DNA from: Lolium rigidum
Lineage: Eukaryota > Streptophyta > Magnoliopsida > Poales > Poaceae
Direction: 5' to 3'
Assembly (NCBI RefSeq): GCF_022539505.1
Contig: NC_061512.1
Coordinates: forward strand, 254,092,510 to 254,156,509
DNA length: 64,000 nt
The translations under genes and the position numbers were made by a program. Below, piece after piece: positions 41,068-54,286 of the stretch. The notes beneath the pieces were generated by a model. That model made no database searches. It had not been told where the DNA came from and was given only the letters and a program-made list of their open reading frames with translations. Position 1 is the stretch's first letter; each line of letters opens with the position of its first letter.

Positions 41068-44000
41068 ATGGCGGGGACGATCTCCCGCATCCGGCTGGAG
41101 AACTTCATGTGCCACTCCAGCCTCCACATCGAGCTCGCCCAGCACGTCAACTTCATCACCGGCCAGAACGGCAGTACGCCCCCGCCTCCGCTCAAACCCT
41201 AGCCCCCCTCTCTCTCTCCCCCTTCCTCTCTCTCTCGCATCGATGTGATGTGATTCTCCTCTCCGTGCTCGCGCAGGCGGGAAGAGCGCCATCTTAACGG
41301 CGCTGTGCATCGCCTTCGGCTCCCGCGCCAAGAGCACGCAGCGGGCCGCCGCGCTCAAGGACTTCATCAAGACCGGTTGCAGGTTTGCGTCCGCCTCCCG
41401 TACCCCCGCTCACATCCTTACTCATTTTCCAAATCACTGAACAATCTGTGGTTAATTGTTTTTATTTTTTACTCTCTCATTATGTTATCTCTCTATCACG
41501 TGATCGATTGTAATCTAGTCTCTTTTCTCGAATCTAAATTGCAGTCATGCAACAGTTGTTGTTGATATCAACAACCAAGGGGAGGACGCGTTCAAGCCTG
41601 AACTATACGGGAACTTAATCATATTGGAGCGCAGGATTACCGAGTCAACTAGTTCTACGCTTTTAAAGGATCAACATGGTAGCGATACTTGATCCATCTT
41701 CCTCCCCAATTGCTGGTGCTGTCTGCCTATAATAATAATAACTTTCATGCGTAAAATTCTTCACATTCTGTTTTAACTGTCAAATTTACTACTCTAGGTT
41801 TCAGTTCTCACTTTGGTAACTTGTGTTGTTTTTTGGGTAGTTGTATTGACCTGTTAGAGTTCTCATTTCTTAGTTGCAGTTTCCTATTCAAAGCTGACAC
41901 ATTTAGACTGTTGCATTTCTTATTTGATTAATGTTCCTTGTCTGTCTGCTTCATATCTTTATTCTGTTTAGTGGCTACCTCAATTTTCAGTATCAAACAC
42001 ACCTTCCATAGCTTAGTAGTCTCAGCTTTCCATGTTGCCAAAAGACCTACGTGTTCCTTTCCTTGTGCTTGATTTTTTACTGTACATGTTTGCATAACTG
42101 CAGAAAATCTGCCTTTTCACCTTATACTCGGATAACCTTTATCTGTTCCAGCTATACATGTTGCATCCATAGATTGCTAATGGCTAGTCAGGCATGAAAA
42201 GAAACACTACTAACACTTATTGTTTTCGTGGGAAAGCACTTAGTTTCATATGCTGGTACCGCAAAAGATTTCTGAAAAAATGGACGATTGCTGTAAATTT
42301 ACCATAATAGTCAATAAAAAGCTTTTTTATATTTGTGTTTACTGACTGCACAATTTCTGTTACAAACATACTACCTCTGTTCCAAAATGTAAGCCTTTTA
42401 GAAAGCTAAATTATACTGTGCCAATTATGTTCGCATGTTCTGTATCAGGGAAGAAGGTGGCGCATCGCAAAGACGATCTCAATGAGATAGTCGAGCATTT
42501 CAATGTAAGTTGCTTGTTTGCTGATAATATTTCTTTTGGGTGGCTATGTTTCTCTTACTCAGTCGTTTGTTTCTCTTTGCTTTGTGTATTAAGTTTAGAG
42601 AACTGATGGACCTTTTTATCTTCTTGTCCTCCCTGTACCTTTGCACGAGTTGCTACAAAAAAAAGTGTGTGAGAAGATATATTAACACAACCACAAGAAG
42701 ACACCATATCTTCTTCCTCCTCCCAGACTTTCTCTTGCTCCACTGCTGGTACACTATTGGTCCGCTTTGCTATCACATTTCCCTCCACATTCCTCTCCCC
42801 ACTTGCTCCTTGTTGCGTCTTTCCGCTGAACTGTTGCATGGAGAGAACATACATATTGTTCTTTCTCTACTCATGCATGAGGCACACAAGATGGCATTTT
42901 ATGGTGATGCAAGCTCCATCGTAGTATATTCACAATCTAACAGCTCATCCTATACTCATGCCTATCTCCTTAGGATCCAGAGTTCCAGACTCACTGAACG
43001 TGGTTGCAAAGACACAACAAACTCACTGACTGTTAACATATTTGTCCTATATTTATAAGACTGGATCTATATATGTTACACACTAGGGTAGGAATTGGAA
43101 GGGGGGTTGACTCAAGCTCATCACCAAAGTCGGGGGTCTAAGGAAAAGAAAGGGATACAAGTAGAGACCATCTGAAGGAGAAACCAAATCCTGTGCTGCT
43201 ATCTGCCTCCTTCGAACCTGCAGATGGGCACTGCTACTGTCGCGAGGAAATTTAAAAGCCAGCTGGAACCTCCTTCCTTAGCCTTTGCCATTAGCCTGGA
43301 CATGTCCACTCTTCACGCCCCAGCAGGGGGGGGGGGGACAGGAAAACCCCAAAGCCATCCGAACCACAAAATCGAATTACCAGGTTAATCTCTGTTCCAA
43401 AGTGACATGTTGGAAAAACCATAATTAAGTTTGGTATTTTTTTTGTCTGATTAATTGAATTAATCAAAGTAACTGATATACTAAGCCCAAGTGCCAAACC
43501 CTGTAAATCATAAGGACCAAGTGCGACCTCCCAGCCCAACAAGTGGCCTCTTGTGCAGAGTGCAGTGTCTTTAATACTGCAACACTGCTGACATGCACAG
43601 ATATCAGATGCCCTCTTAATCTGCATGTGTACAGCTGTTACATGCTACTGTGGTATTTTATTTTTAAAAAGTTAGCTAGTTTGTGTACAACTGCCTCCTA
43701 GCTGCATGCATAGAGATGCACTTTTGTTCTCTATGTGTGTACACGTACAATTCTAGGTGTGTGCATGCAAATGGGTATCAGTCAATTTGGTTAAGACCAA
43801 AAATCGAACTGATTATCGACCACCCAATGTATCGGTTCCTCTTGCATAGCAGGTTAATTTGGTCATTAGTTTTACATATCTTATTTTAAAAACCGAAAAT
43901 ACCAAACCAGTGGGAAAGGATGGTGTGACACAGTCCAGTTGGTCCACAACTATGCCTTCCTATGTGCAGAGCTTTAAAGTTTTTTGGAAGTGCAGAGCTT

Positions 44001-47000
44001 TAAAGTTGAAGGAGACAAACAAAGTCTTGCCAATGGAAGAAATTCCATCGTCGTAAGGGAAGGCCTTGGTCAATCAACTCACCGCCATTGACCAGGGGAG
44101 GATCCGAGGGATTGGAAAATTGTCAAGCAAGCCTTTGTATTTTTTTTTTGACGTAAAACATTATATTAAAATTAAGCTAACAGGCCCTGTAGCCCTGCTC
44201 TCTCTCTCTCATGACTTAGCACACAAGAGAAACAAGAACAGAGATGAACACGATGGGTTTTGCCTGCGTTCAACCTCGCAACTTTTCTGCTTATCTTTCC
44301 TTCCTTTTATTATGCAAAGGGAACGATCGTGTCTGGTACCACGATCCCCATTATCCGAACGTGCCATCCCACGCTCAGGAGACCGAGTAGAGTATACAGG
44401 GCAGGATCGGGTCTACCACCTATCTGAAAGATCCTAGGAAATAGCTGATCCTAACTGAATTTAACTGACGGAAAACAAAGACACTACTAACTGAAACTTG
44501 ACACTTATTCAGAGACACGCTAGATTAACCAACAGGCCCGCCTCATTAAAAACCTCCCAGCCCCCTTCGGTACCCTGGAAGGAAAAGAGTGCGTCTGAAA
44601 ACCTGCTGCTTTGGTCTGGATTACAATCAGTCCTAAGACTGTTTTCTAAGAAATCTGGGGGATCATCCCAAGACCTACTCTCTACCTGTGTACAAGCATA
44701 GCGTGCACACTCATGAGCTACCTTGTGTGCATTACGACCCACAAAACTAAACTCAAAGAGCTCAAAAGAGGAGCTCATCTCGTCTATTTCGCTTAACATA
44801 GGGGCTAAAGCCGAGTGCTGTGTCTTCCTTCCTCTCCACAGATTCACCAACTCTGCACAGTCGGACTCACAGATGACTCGCACAAAACCATGTTGCTTTG
44901 CAAAGGCTACTGCATCTCTGAAGGCAAGTGCTTCGACAGAGAGGATCCGAGATGCCTTGGTAAACGTGACACCACGCAGCCCTAAAACCCCATGCATCTC
45001 TCGCAACACCTCCACCTCCTGCAATACCCTGCTCCTCTCTAACTGCACCATCACAGTTCAGTTTTATCACGTCTGGCCCTGGACCATGCCTTTGTATTTA
45101 TGGGGTTACTGTTGTCAACCATACCTTTGTGTGCATAAGTGTGCAATTAGTTAGTAGCACAAGCACCTCACCTCATCCCCCCTTACACCATGGGGTCGCA
45201 TCTTCGCTAGTCATACTTGTTGAAGACCAACCCTTGAACCGAGCACGCGCTGTACACAAAGTAGAGAAGTTGAACCTTAAGATTCAGCACATGAGGACCA
45301 ATCTAGAAGATGATCTCACGCAGCAAGGCAAGGGACTTTTGACAAGCTTACCTCGAAACTCGGTTACGGGTTTCTACCCTGAAACTCGCAGCAGCGTTCT
45401 CAGTCAAAACATAACTTGAATTTTACATGCCACATAACATGGTTTCATAGTAGCGCAGGCAACTCCAAAACTTGAACAACAAACAAGTATAAATTAACTG
45501 GTGCACCATGGTGCCTGGCCACCATGAATCATAAATGAAACCTGCACACCAAACTGGGAAGTGATTTGTCTCTCCTTTTGATATTTGGAAAGTGCACTCC
45601 TTGTACACCTACGATGCAATCTGGCACTCACGATGCAATCGTACGGTCATGATGCATTCTGCCTAGGCACCATGGTGCCCCATTTGGGCTTTCTATATTT
45701 ATATAGATATACTCCGTATATATTTTGGGTAAACACAAAAGGAAGTAAAACAGGAATGCGCGGACTTTATTTTTGTGTTTGCACTTTCTTGCATAAGTTA
45801 CTTCTGTGGGACAAACAAAAACTAGAAGTACAGCCTTTTCCTGGTTCTCTTGTGGTCAAGCCAATATATTTTCTTTTCTTTAATAAATTGAATTGCATTC
45901 AAAACGTGTGCAGTAAGGGCTCTGGTTGTGGCGATCTTCATCGATGGCTACTTCCATGTAACGTAGCATGAGTCCAATCAGGAATCCTTTCACTTGACAT
46001 CTCCTCTTGATATAATTCAGCTACTAGGAATATACCTTGGCACAACTACTTGATTCCTCTGAACCAATTTAACCTCCTGAAGAGCAGCAACTTGCCTAAA
46101 GCAGAATTTGTTTACTACCCATTGAACCCATTCGATGGCCCTTCTACCTGGGTGAGTGTATTTGGGTACAGTTCTCTTGTTTTGGAGTAGTTTTTTTATA
46201 CATATATCAGTACGCGAATCTCCTTTCTGAGCTAATGGGGGCACAAAATCCAACTTGTTTACATGGTAGTATGATTTGGCATCGTTCAAGCTCCACCACT
46301 AGTCTACAGGTACAGCAGTTAACTTATCTTAAGAACCTTGGAGGGTAAGCAGTTGCGGCATCAGTACTTGTTATGATAAGCATGGTGGTCCAGTTGGATT
46401 CTATTAGGGTTTCACCACCATCTTTCGGCATTTATTCAATCTTTTGTGATGTGGATCTCGAACTGTATTTGTTTTATACCTTTCTGTGGCATCTTATTTT
46501 AATGTAATGAATTTTGTTATGTTTCCACATCCTGATGCTATGCAACTTTTCAGATTGATGTTGAAAATCCTTGTGTAATCATGAGTCAAGACAAAAGTAG
46601 AGAATTCCTGCACTCAGGAAATGACAAGGATAAGTTTAAGGTAATCAGTTCTTTCAGTTTTCTGCTGATACCATTATATCAATATGTATGCTTTCCGAAA
46701 ATTTATTTTATGCATTGGAACATCTGTGGTTTGATGGACGTGAATGAATTTGTATAGTCCTACTCTCTGGGCTTCCTATGCTATTTTGGTCACTTCTAGA
46801 TGTATTCAGTCGTGTTGTGACGCGTGCTGTCTGTTTGTCAGTTGGATAATAATACTGCCATTGCATTCTCATCTACCTCTTGGGTTTCCAGCTTTGCACA
46901 TAACTTATTAGCATTTTCTATAGACTTCAATAGATCATGATTTGATGAGAACATGACACTCAATGTATTCAATGTCATGCCAGATATCTTTTGACAGCTT

Positions 47001-50000
47001 ACTATTTCATACAGTATGACCCTTGAGCCCAAGTGCTAAATAATGCAGTGGTGCTGTTGAATTAAGCTCATCATTCTGCCTTATACCTGTACAAACTCTA
47101 TTTCTTCGTCTGATATAACTCCGAACACTGTTCTTGTTATTTTACTGTTTATGCATTATGTCTTGTTGCAGTTCTTTTTCAAGGCTACTCTTCTTCAACA
47201 AGTAAATGAGTTGCTTGAGACAATAAGAGATCAGCTGAACAATGCAGACTCTATTGTTCAAGAGTTGGAGAAGTCAATTAAGCCAGTGATGAGAGAACTT
47301 GATGAATTGCGAGAGAAGATAAAGAATATGGAACACATAGAAGAGATAGCACATGATATTGATAATTTGAAGAAGAAGTTAGCTTGGTCATGGGTTTATG
47401 GTGTCGACAAGCAAATTGAGGAACAAACAGTGAAACTCCAGAAACTCAAAGAGCGAATTCCTGCATGCCAAGAAAGAATTGATCGAAGTACAGTAAGTTG
47501 TGACCTTTTTACTCTGAAGTCCATTGTGCCATCGTATCCTCTGAGGAACCATTGTGCTTCTGTGTGACCATTTAATGTAACATGAAAATCCATGCAATCC
47601 ATAAGGTAGAGAGTCCTACCTTACTGCGTAAAAAACTGGTAAATAGTTCCACTTCACGAATAATTCAATTTAGTGTCAGGAAGAAATCGATATTTGTTGG
47701 TCAATATTTTATCAAATTTGTTTGGAAGTGTACTAGCTGTTTTTCCATTTGCAGTCCAAAATGGACTCAGAAGGGATTTCTTTACATGTGCTGAATTTTC
47801 ACTTGTTTATATTGGTGATGGAGTGAATTACAACAGTATTGTGACAAAACCATTGCCCTTATTGGAATCTGTATCAACCATTTTATTCTCTATATATTAC
47901 TCCCTACAAGTTAATAGCTTATCACAATTCACACTCTTTCCTAGTGATTAGCAACATTTTCTTATGAGTACTACGTCTTCAACCTCGTGTAGTCATTCTT
48001 TCTTGGCCACTTTGAATTCATCATCTGTCAACAATCCTGTTGAAGATAACACCATTTGTCAAGCTTCATTTGTTCTAGCAGCTATTTGTTACCCTGCTCC
48101 ATGTGAACTGTATAGTTATGCTTGAAATCACACATTTTAAATTAACATTTTTTCGGATTTGTGGTTTTAAATTTTGATTGTTCATTTACCAAATTGTATT
48201 TCCATATCTTGTAGGCCGCCATAGATGAACTGAAGAAAGAACTAATTGAAAAGGAAGAAATCGTCAACTCTTTGAGGGATAAGACTCGTGAAGTGAACAT
48301 GATGAAAAAAAGTATGGAAGACAAGATTGCTGAGGTATGTGAGTAGTTGGAATTAGGGATATTATAAATGGGACAAGAGGAAGCTCTCATGACCTGAGCG
48401 ACTTCTGCTGTCTGATCATGCATCTAGAGCCTTCTTGGCCGTCTGATGCTCCTGGCCGTATGCCCCACACCCGCTACTCTGGGAAACAAATCGCTGGCCT
48501 CTCGTTGGATCCCAAAAGAACAGTTATGATTGGGAAACGCATGCATAATCAAAACCCACCTCCCCTCACAGCACACATATTTGAAACTGTAGGAGGTAGA
48601 GCCTGCATGCAGCTCTATTGTCGTTGTACATGGAAGTATAAAATGATGGCCATAATCTATTTTCTGGCTGTCACATCCTTGCGTCTCCTGTGTTTAGTAG
48701 GCCTATTAGTTATCATTATGTCTAGTTCCCTTTGTGGTTATTCTTGCAGCACTAAATCTAAAATAAATTTTAGCTTACTAATATGTTCATTTCACCTGTG
48801 TCACACTGTCACAACAATTACCTTAAATATTGCTACTCAGAAGTGTTGGGATTCCTATTGCTGGCAGCTTATTTTTGTTTAGTACTAATTCTGCTTGAAA
48901 TACAAGGATTACTAAGTTTCTAGTCCTGTTTGAAAATGTAACATGTGCACAAATTCAATATCACTTTCTCCTCATTTCTGAGTGAATACCCTCACTAACT
49001 GATCGTCAAGACATTAACACCAGGGATATCATGGTCCCTGTTAAGTTTTCTCGGTTTATGACCAACTTAATCTCCATGCCACTGATCGTTATCAATACAT
49101 TATCTGAATTTCAAAAAAAAAAACTCCATTCTGGATAAAAATGGGCTCTTTAAATGGAGGACGCATTCTGAGGGGGTGGGCTCTAGTATTATGGTTGGGC
49201 ATGGGTATGTGTAAAGCAAGTCACTGGGGCACAATGTTTTCTTTAGAAATATTAAATTTGTTAGATTGGTAGTGCTGTCAATTTAAGCATAATGCCTGAT
49301 ATTATTTCTATAACAGTTAAACCTGAGTACGAGCTATCTGCTATTGTTGGGATGGAAATGATTGTGACTTCACTTTTCTTTGTTACCAACTGTCCATGTT
49401 CCTTTTGTTTACAGGTTGTGAAGCAGACGATAGAACTAGAGGCAGAGCATGTGCGTGGTACACGTTTGCTGGAGAAAATGAATGTCCAGCTAAAGAAATT
49501 GCAGGCACAACTTCATGATTTTAGAACACAGCATATGCAGTCGACCCAGGTGAGCCGCTCTTTGAAACCCCATGCAAAAGGTGTACCTTCAAGCAATCTG
49601 TAGCAGATAGTGTTACAAAGAACTTAGGCAGTCTTTTGCTATTGATAAGCTAGCCTTGGTGAAGAATATCCTCGAGCTTGATGACCCTTATAAACCAGAC
49701 AAGATCCTCTCAGAGGGCCGATGAGAGTAACATTTGGTCATATAATTGGGGTACTCGTTTCTCTGCAAACAAGATATACAAACTCAATTTTGAACATATT
49801 CAGGCCCCCATTTTCTCTCCTTGGATCTGGAAATCAAAGTGCACACCAAGGATCAAATCTTTCTTCTGGCTTCTTGCCAATGACCGCCTAAACACGAAGG
49901 ATATGCTTAGGAGGAACTGCATGTGCCGCCTATGTGATGATGGTTTATTGGAAACCATGGATCATCTCTTCTGGAAGTGTAATTTCAGTAGGCAATGTTG

Positions 50001-53000
50001 GCATTCCATCAACATCGCACTTGAGGATCTAGCAGTAGGAATGCTCTTATTTTTGACAATGCTACACTACTGTTAGGGCTTGGTCCTTTTCTTCAAAAGA
50101 GACCTCTTCCTTCTTTCTTACAGAATGAAGGATGATCTAAAATCTTATCTTGTAGCCTGGCTAGACGCTTTGTAATTCTCTTTGGTTATACCCGGGCTAA
50201 GCCCTTCTGTATATTCCCTCGTCCTGTCTTCCTTGTACATGTTTTGTCTCTTTAATAATTTTTTACTGTCGGGGCCTCCCCTACAGTTTTCAGCTCAAAA
50301 AAGAACTTAAGCAGTTTGCCTAGAGGCCTAGGCAGCTGCCAGACAATGGAGGACAGTGCACAATAGTGGTCAACTTGGTTGTGCAGAGTAAAAAATTGCT
50401 ACCAGAGTCTATGATAGGTGGGATAAAAATCTAAGAAAGTGCGGTATGCAACTATCGTGACGGTAACCAAACAATTACTGAACTTCTCTGCCTAACATTT
50501 TGGTAATATGTGCCTACAAACCAAAATGCCCTAATTCATTACCAAATGCCCTAATACGTGGCTACAAACCAAAATGGTACATGGCCATGATATTTCTTTC
50601 ATACGGGTGGCTTATTGGCTTGACTTGACCCCTAGAAAAAAATCTCAGTGTTGTATTCTTGATGCATAATGGGTACATGTCACATGTTAACTGGTCAAAT
50701 CATATTTTTGGGTTTGACAAATAGCTAATTATGATCATTTCATATCTAAATTTGTCAAATGAGAGGGTAACCTTTTCCTCAGAAGAAGTTAAACGTATGA
50801 GTTATTCAGTTTTAAGTTAGAAGGGATGAAATATGCTGATCAAGCAAACTAAAGAGACCAGACATGTTCTTGGCAATGGAACTGCTGGACCCAAATATTT
50901 AGGTCTTTCTAAGTCATTTGTATAGAACGTAGCTGATGGCACTGTGTTGTTTTGTTCTTTTCCTTGTTCTGATCACTAGTTATATGCCTACTCTCAAGTG
51001 CTAACTGCTCGCCTTGGTCAAGTTTAGTGGGGTTATCTCCTAAAAAGTTCAAGTAATGTGTGAACCTTGTCATCAGCTGTTCCGAAAGATTTTCACTATA
51101 GTGTTGCACACCTCTTGATTTCGTTTGTATTTCCTTGGCTTTATATGTTCCAGTATCGTTATTCTGTCTGAATCATTTCATTATCAATCTAAAGGCTGAA
51201 GCATCTCAAATTGAGGAAGACATCAAGACAATTCAAGGAGAGATTGATAATCTTCATTCAAGTGTTACAAGGTTATTCAATTGTCCTGCTTATTTATGCT
51301 TTAACTACAACCAAGTGTAAGTTCTTGGTTATTTGATGCCGCCTTCTATGTCATTCAGGTTAAGAGAGGAGGAAAAAAAATTCTCTGAAGAATTATCAGG
51401 CATTCAAAAATCTATCACTGACATTACAAAAGAGGTATTTTAAACTCAATGTCAACTACTGTTAGTACATGGTGATGACTTTTTTGGAGTAGGCTTTCAT
51501 TCTAGTTCTATTGTGCTTTCCTGCATAATAAACTTTAAACTCTGGAAGGACAATAAAACTTATAATGTTACTCGGTCCACTTCAATCACAATAAGACCCA
51601 TTTCGGACCCAAAACACTTGCTAAAGAAAAGGTCCTTAAACCATAAATATGAATTTTATTTTTTATATTACAGAAGTATTTGTTCAGATGGACCCACTTC
51701 TACCATTTGCCTATGGCCTAGATGTTCATCAAGATATTATTAATGGGTCTTATTGTGAGATCCACACCGACAGATGTAGGTCCGCTCCAACTTTATTTGC
51801 TGAATCCAATCGATCATGGGTGGCCCTCTTCGTTCAGTCTTCACAGGTTTTGTCAATGTAGAAATAGTTTATCTGCACTAACTTTTGAACACATGTATTT
51901 GACTGGAGAAATTGTCTCCATACCTAGTGGTAAGACGCCTGTGCTATACTGCAGAACAAAAAATATGACGTGACACAGAGTTGACTCACGTTAGATGTAA
52001 GTGAATTCACTGTGATGCTTTCATTTACTGGAGCCGACAGAGGAGACATTAGCTTGCTGCTATGCTCATATGTTTGTATGGCCACACTCATTCCCCGACA
52101 GGGCCTTGGCACTTGGCAGGTTGCCGTTGACCAGTGGCGATGAGTGAGTGGTGATATGTATTCTAGATAATGTAATTATGTATAGTGTTTTTCATAGAGA
52201 ACGTGTATTCTGTAATTATGAGTAGTGATATGTATTCTAGATAATGTAATTATGTGTAGTGTTATTCATAGAGAGCGTGTATTCTGGATAGCCTTACTTG
52301 TAGAGAGTATTTATCTCTTTTTACTGGTTCTCATATGTTTTACTTCTTTCTGATTCCTAGTACTTAACAGAGCGGCAGAATTTGGCGCCGCACACTAATA
52401 ATTAGACTTAAGTGTACATTTTCCAGGTCCAAGTGAATTCTGATTAGATCCATTAAAAATTCCAAATCACCTGCACATGACATGGATTTCTCTCCCTTTT
52501 AGTACATCCAGCTCAAAGTTCGAGTAACTATTAAAATCTTGTGTGTTCACATGGTTTAAAGCTCGGTATGAGCTTTGGTTAGGTACGATTGAAGAAATGG
52601 TCATGTACTATCCATCTGAAAAGCACCACTTATAAATATCTGCAGTATGCACCATTTGAAGTTCACAAGTCTTCTATATTTTGTGTGTGTGTACTTGGCC
52701 AACTTTTGTCTGCTTTGAAAGTCTGAAAATGTGTCTTCTTGTACCATTCATGACACTACACTTTCTTTCACAGATAACTGAAAACGATAGCAGGTTTCAA
52801 CAATTGAAATCTCAAATTAATGATCTTCAACACCGTCAAAGTAATAAGGTTATATTCTCTCTTAGTCTATGGTATCCACCAAGCAGTACACACTCTTTTT
52901 TGGTGATTTTAGTAGCAACTGCTCTCTAACATCTATTTACATGCAATTAATGCTTCATCTTAGGTGACCGCATTTGGGGGACAAAGAGTTCTGAACCTCT

Positions 53001-54249
53001 TGGAAACAATTGAGAGTAGCTACAGACGATTCAAAAACCCACCTATTGGTCCGATAGGAGCTCATCTGGTATGGAAGTGCTGATTATCTTGATTCTTGTC
53101 TCGGATTGGTTAGTCTTGAATATGCTGATTATTGATAATACCATGAGAAGTACCTGATGCGATTGAAAATTTGATGACTCGTCAGTCCATATTGCTTTTT
53201 TTAACTGTCTGCACTGGTTTGTTGGCAACTTGTACTATTATAGCACATCCTTTTAGTTTTGTCAGCTTTTGTCTATTTGTTTATTCACGACTTAACAGGT
53301 GGTGGCCTAACTATTATTCCCAGCCTCATGTCAATGCTGTGTTCTCCTAGAACAGTTGCGTTGGTTCCTACAAAGTTCTTAACCATCGTACTACTTCATT
53401 ACAGGGCATTGATATTACCTGTCCTTTGTTTCTCCTAGTATCTCTTGCTGCTCTAGAGCCTGTGTTGACTCTGTAAAGCAAGTCTGGAAATGCCGGAGTG
53501 CTAATTGGTGCACATGATTTTGAGGATTCAGATGTGAATCTAAAAAGAATCTCAAACAGTTCAAACATGTGCTTCATGTTAGAATATGGAGACCTTAAAA
53601 AAAGCGTGCAAAGTTGTGACCAATTGTGTGTTGCATAGGAAGGCATAAGATTACACTAAACTTTTGTAGTATAAGCACAATCTTCTCTTTGTTTGTACAA
53701 TAGACATATGATCAAATTTTTGGACAATTTTTTGCGGACACATTTGTTTTAGCATGATGCATGCGTTTAAATTTTTGGGTATTATCTGGAGATGTACAAA
53801 ACGCAAACCAAAATATTTGTGCACCTGTGTGCACAAAATCTTCTCTCTAGTCTGCCTCCGATGTTGACTGGTCTTTGTATCTGAGTTCTTCACCCAATAA
53901 ATTCTTTTATGTTGGAAATAAGCACAAATACATGTCCAAGTTGCATAGCGGTTTAGCCCTAATCCTACTTAGTCTGACTACCTATGAAATCTAGTTGAAG
54001 CCAGCTTCATACGTGGGCATTGTTCTGGTCGAAAGCACTGGCCAGGAGCGATCTAGTCAAGTTAGCTTGTGCTAGTTGGTATGTTGCTCTCACTGGAAAG
54101 TACTCGGCGAGTCGCATTGACAATACAGGATCTGCGCCAGCAATTAACGCCTTCGGAAATCTAAACTATTTGCTTGAGTTCTGCTGTTGATTTCAGTTCA
54201 TCTGAGTAACTGTTTCATATTTGTTCTCATTGCATCAAATAACATGAAT

Positions 54250-54286
<37 letters not shown>

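Noticed and set aside
40761..41297. 178-codon + strand ORF overlapping the SMC6 start
   Set aside because: It runs through the SMC6 promoter and first exon in the wrong frame. The SMC6 frame from 41068 is clearly the real one.
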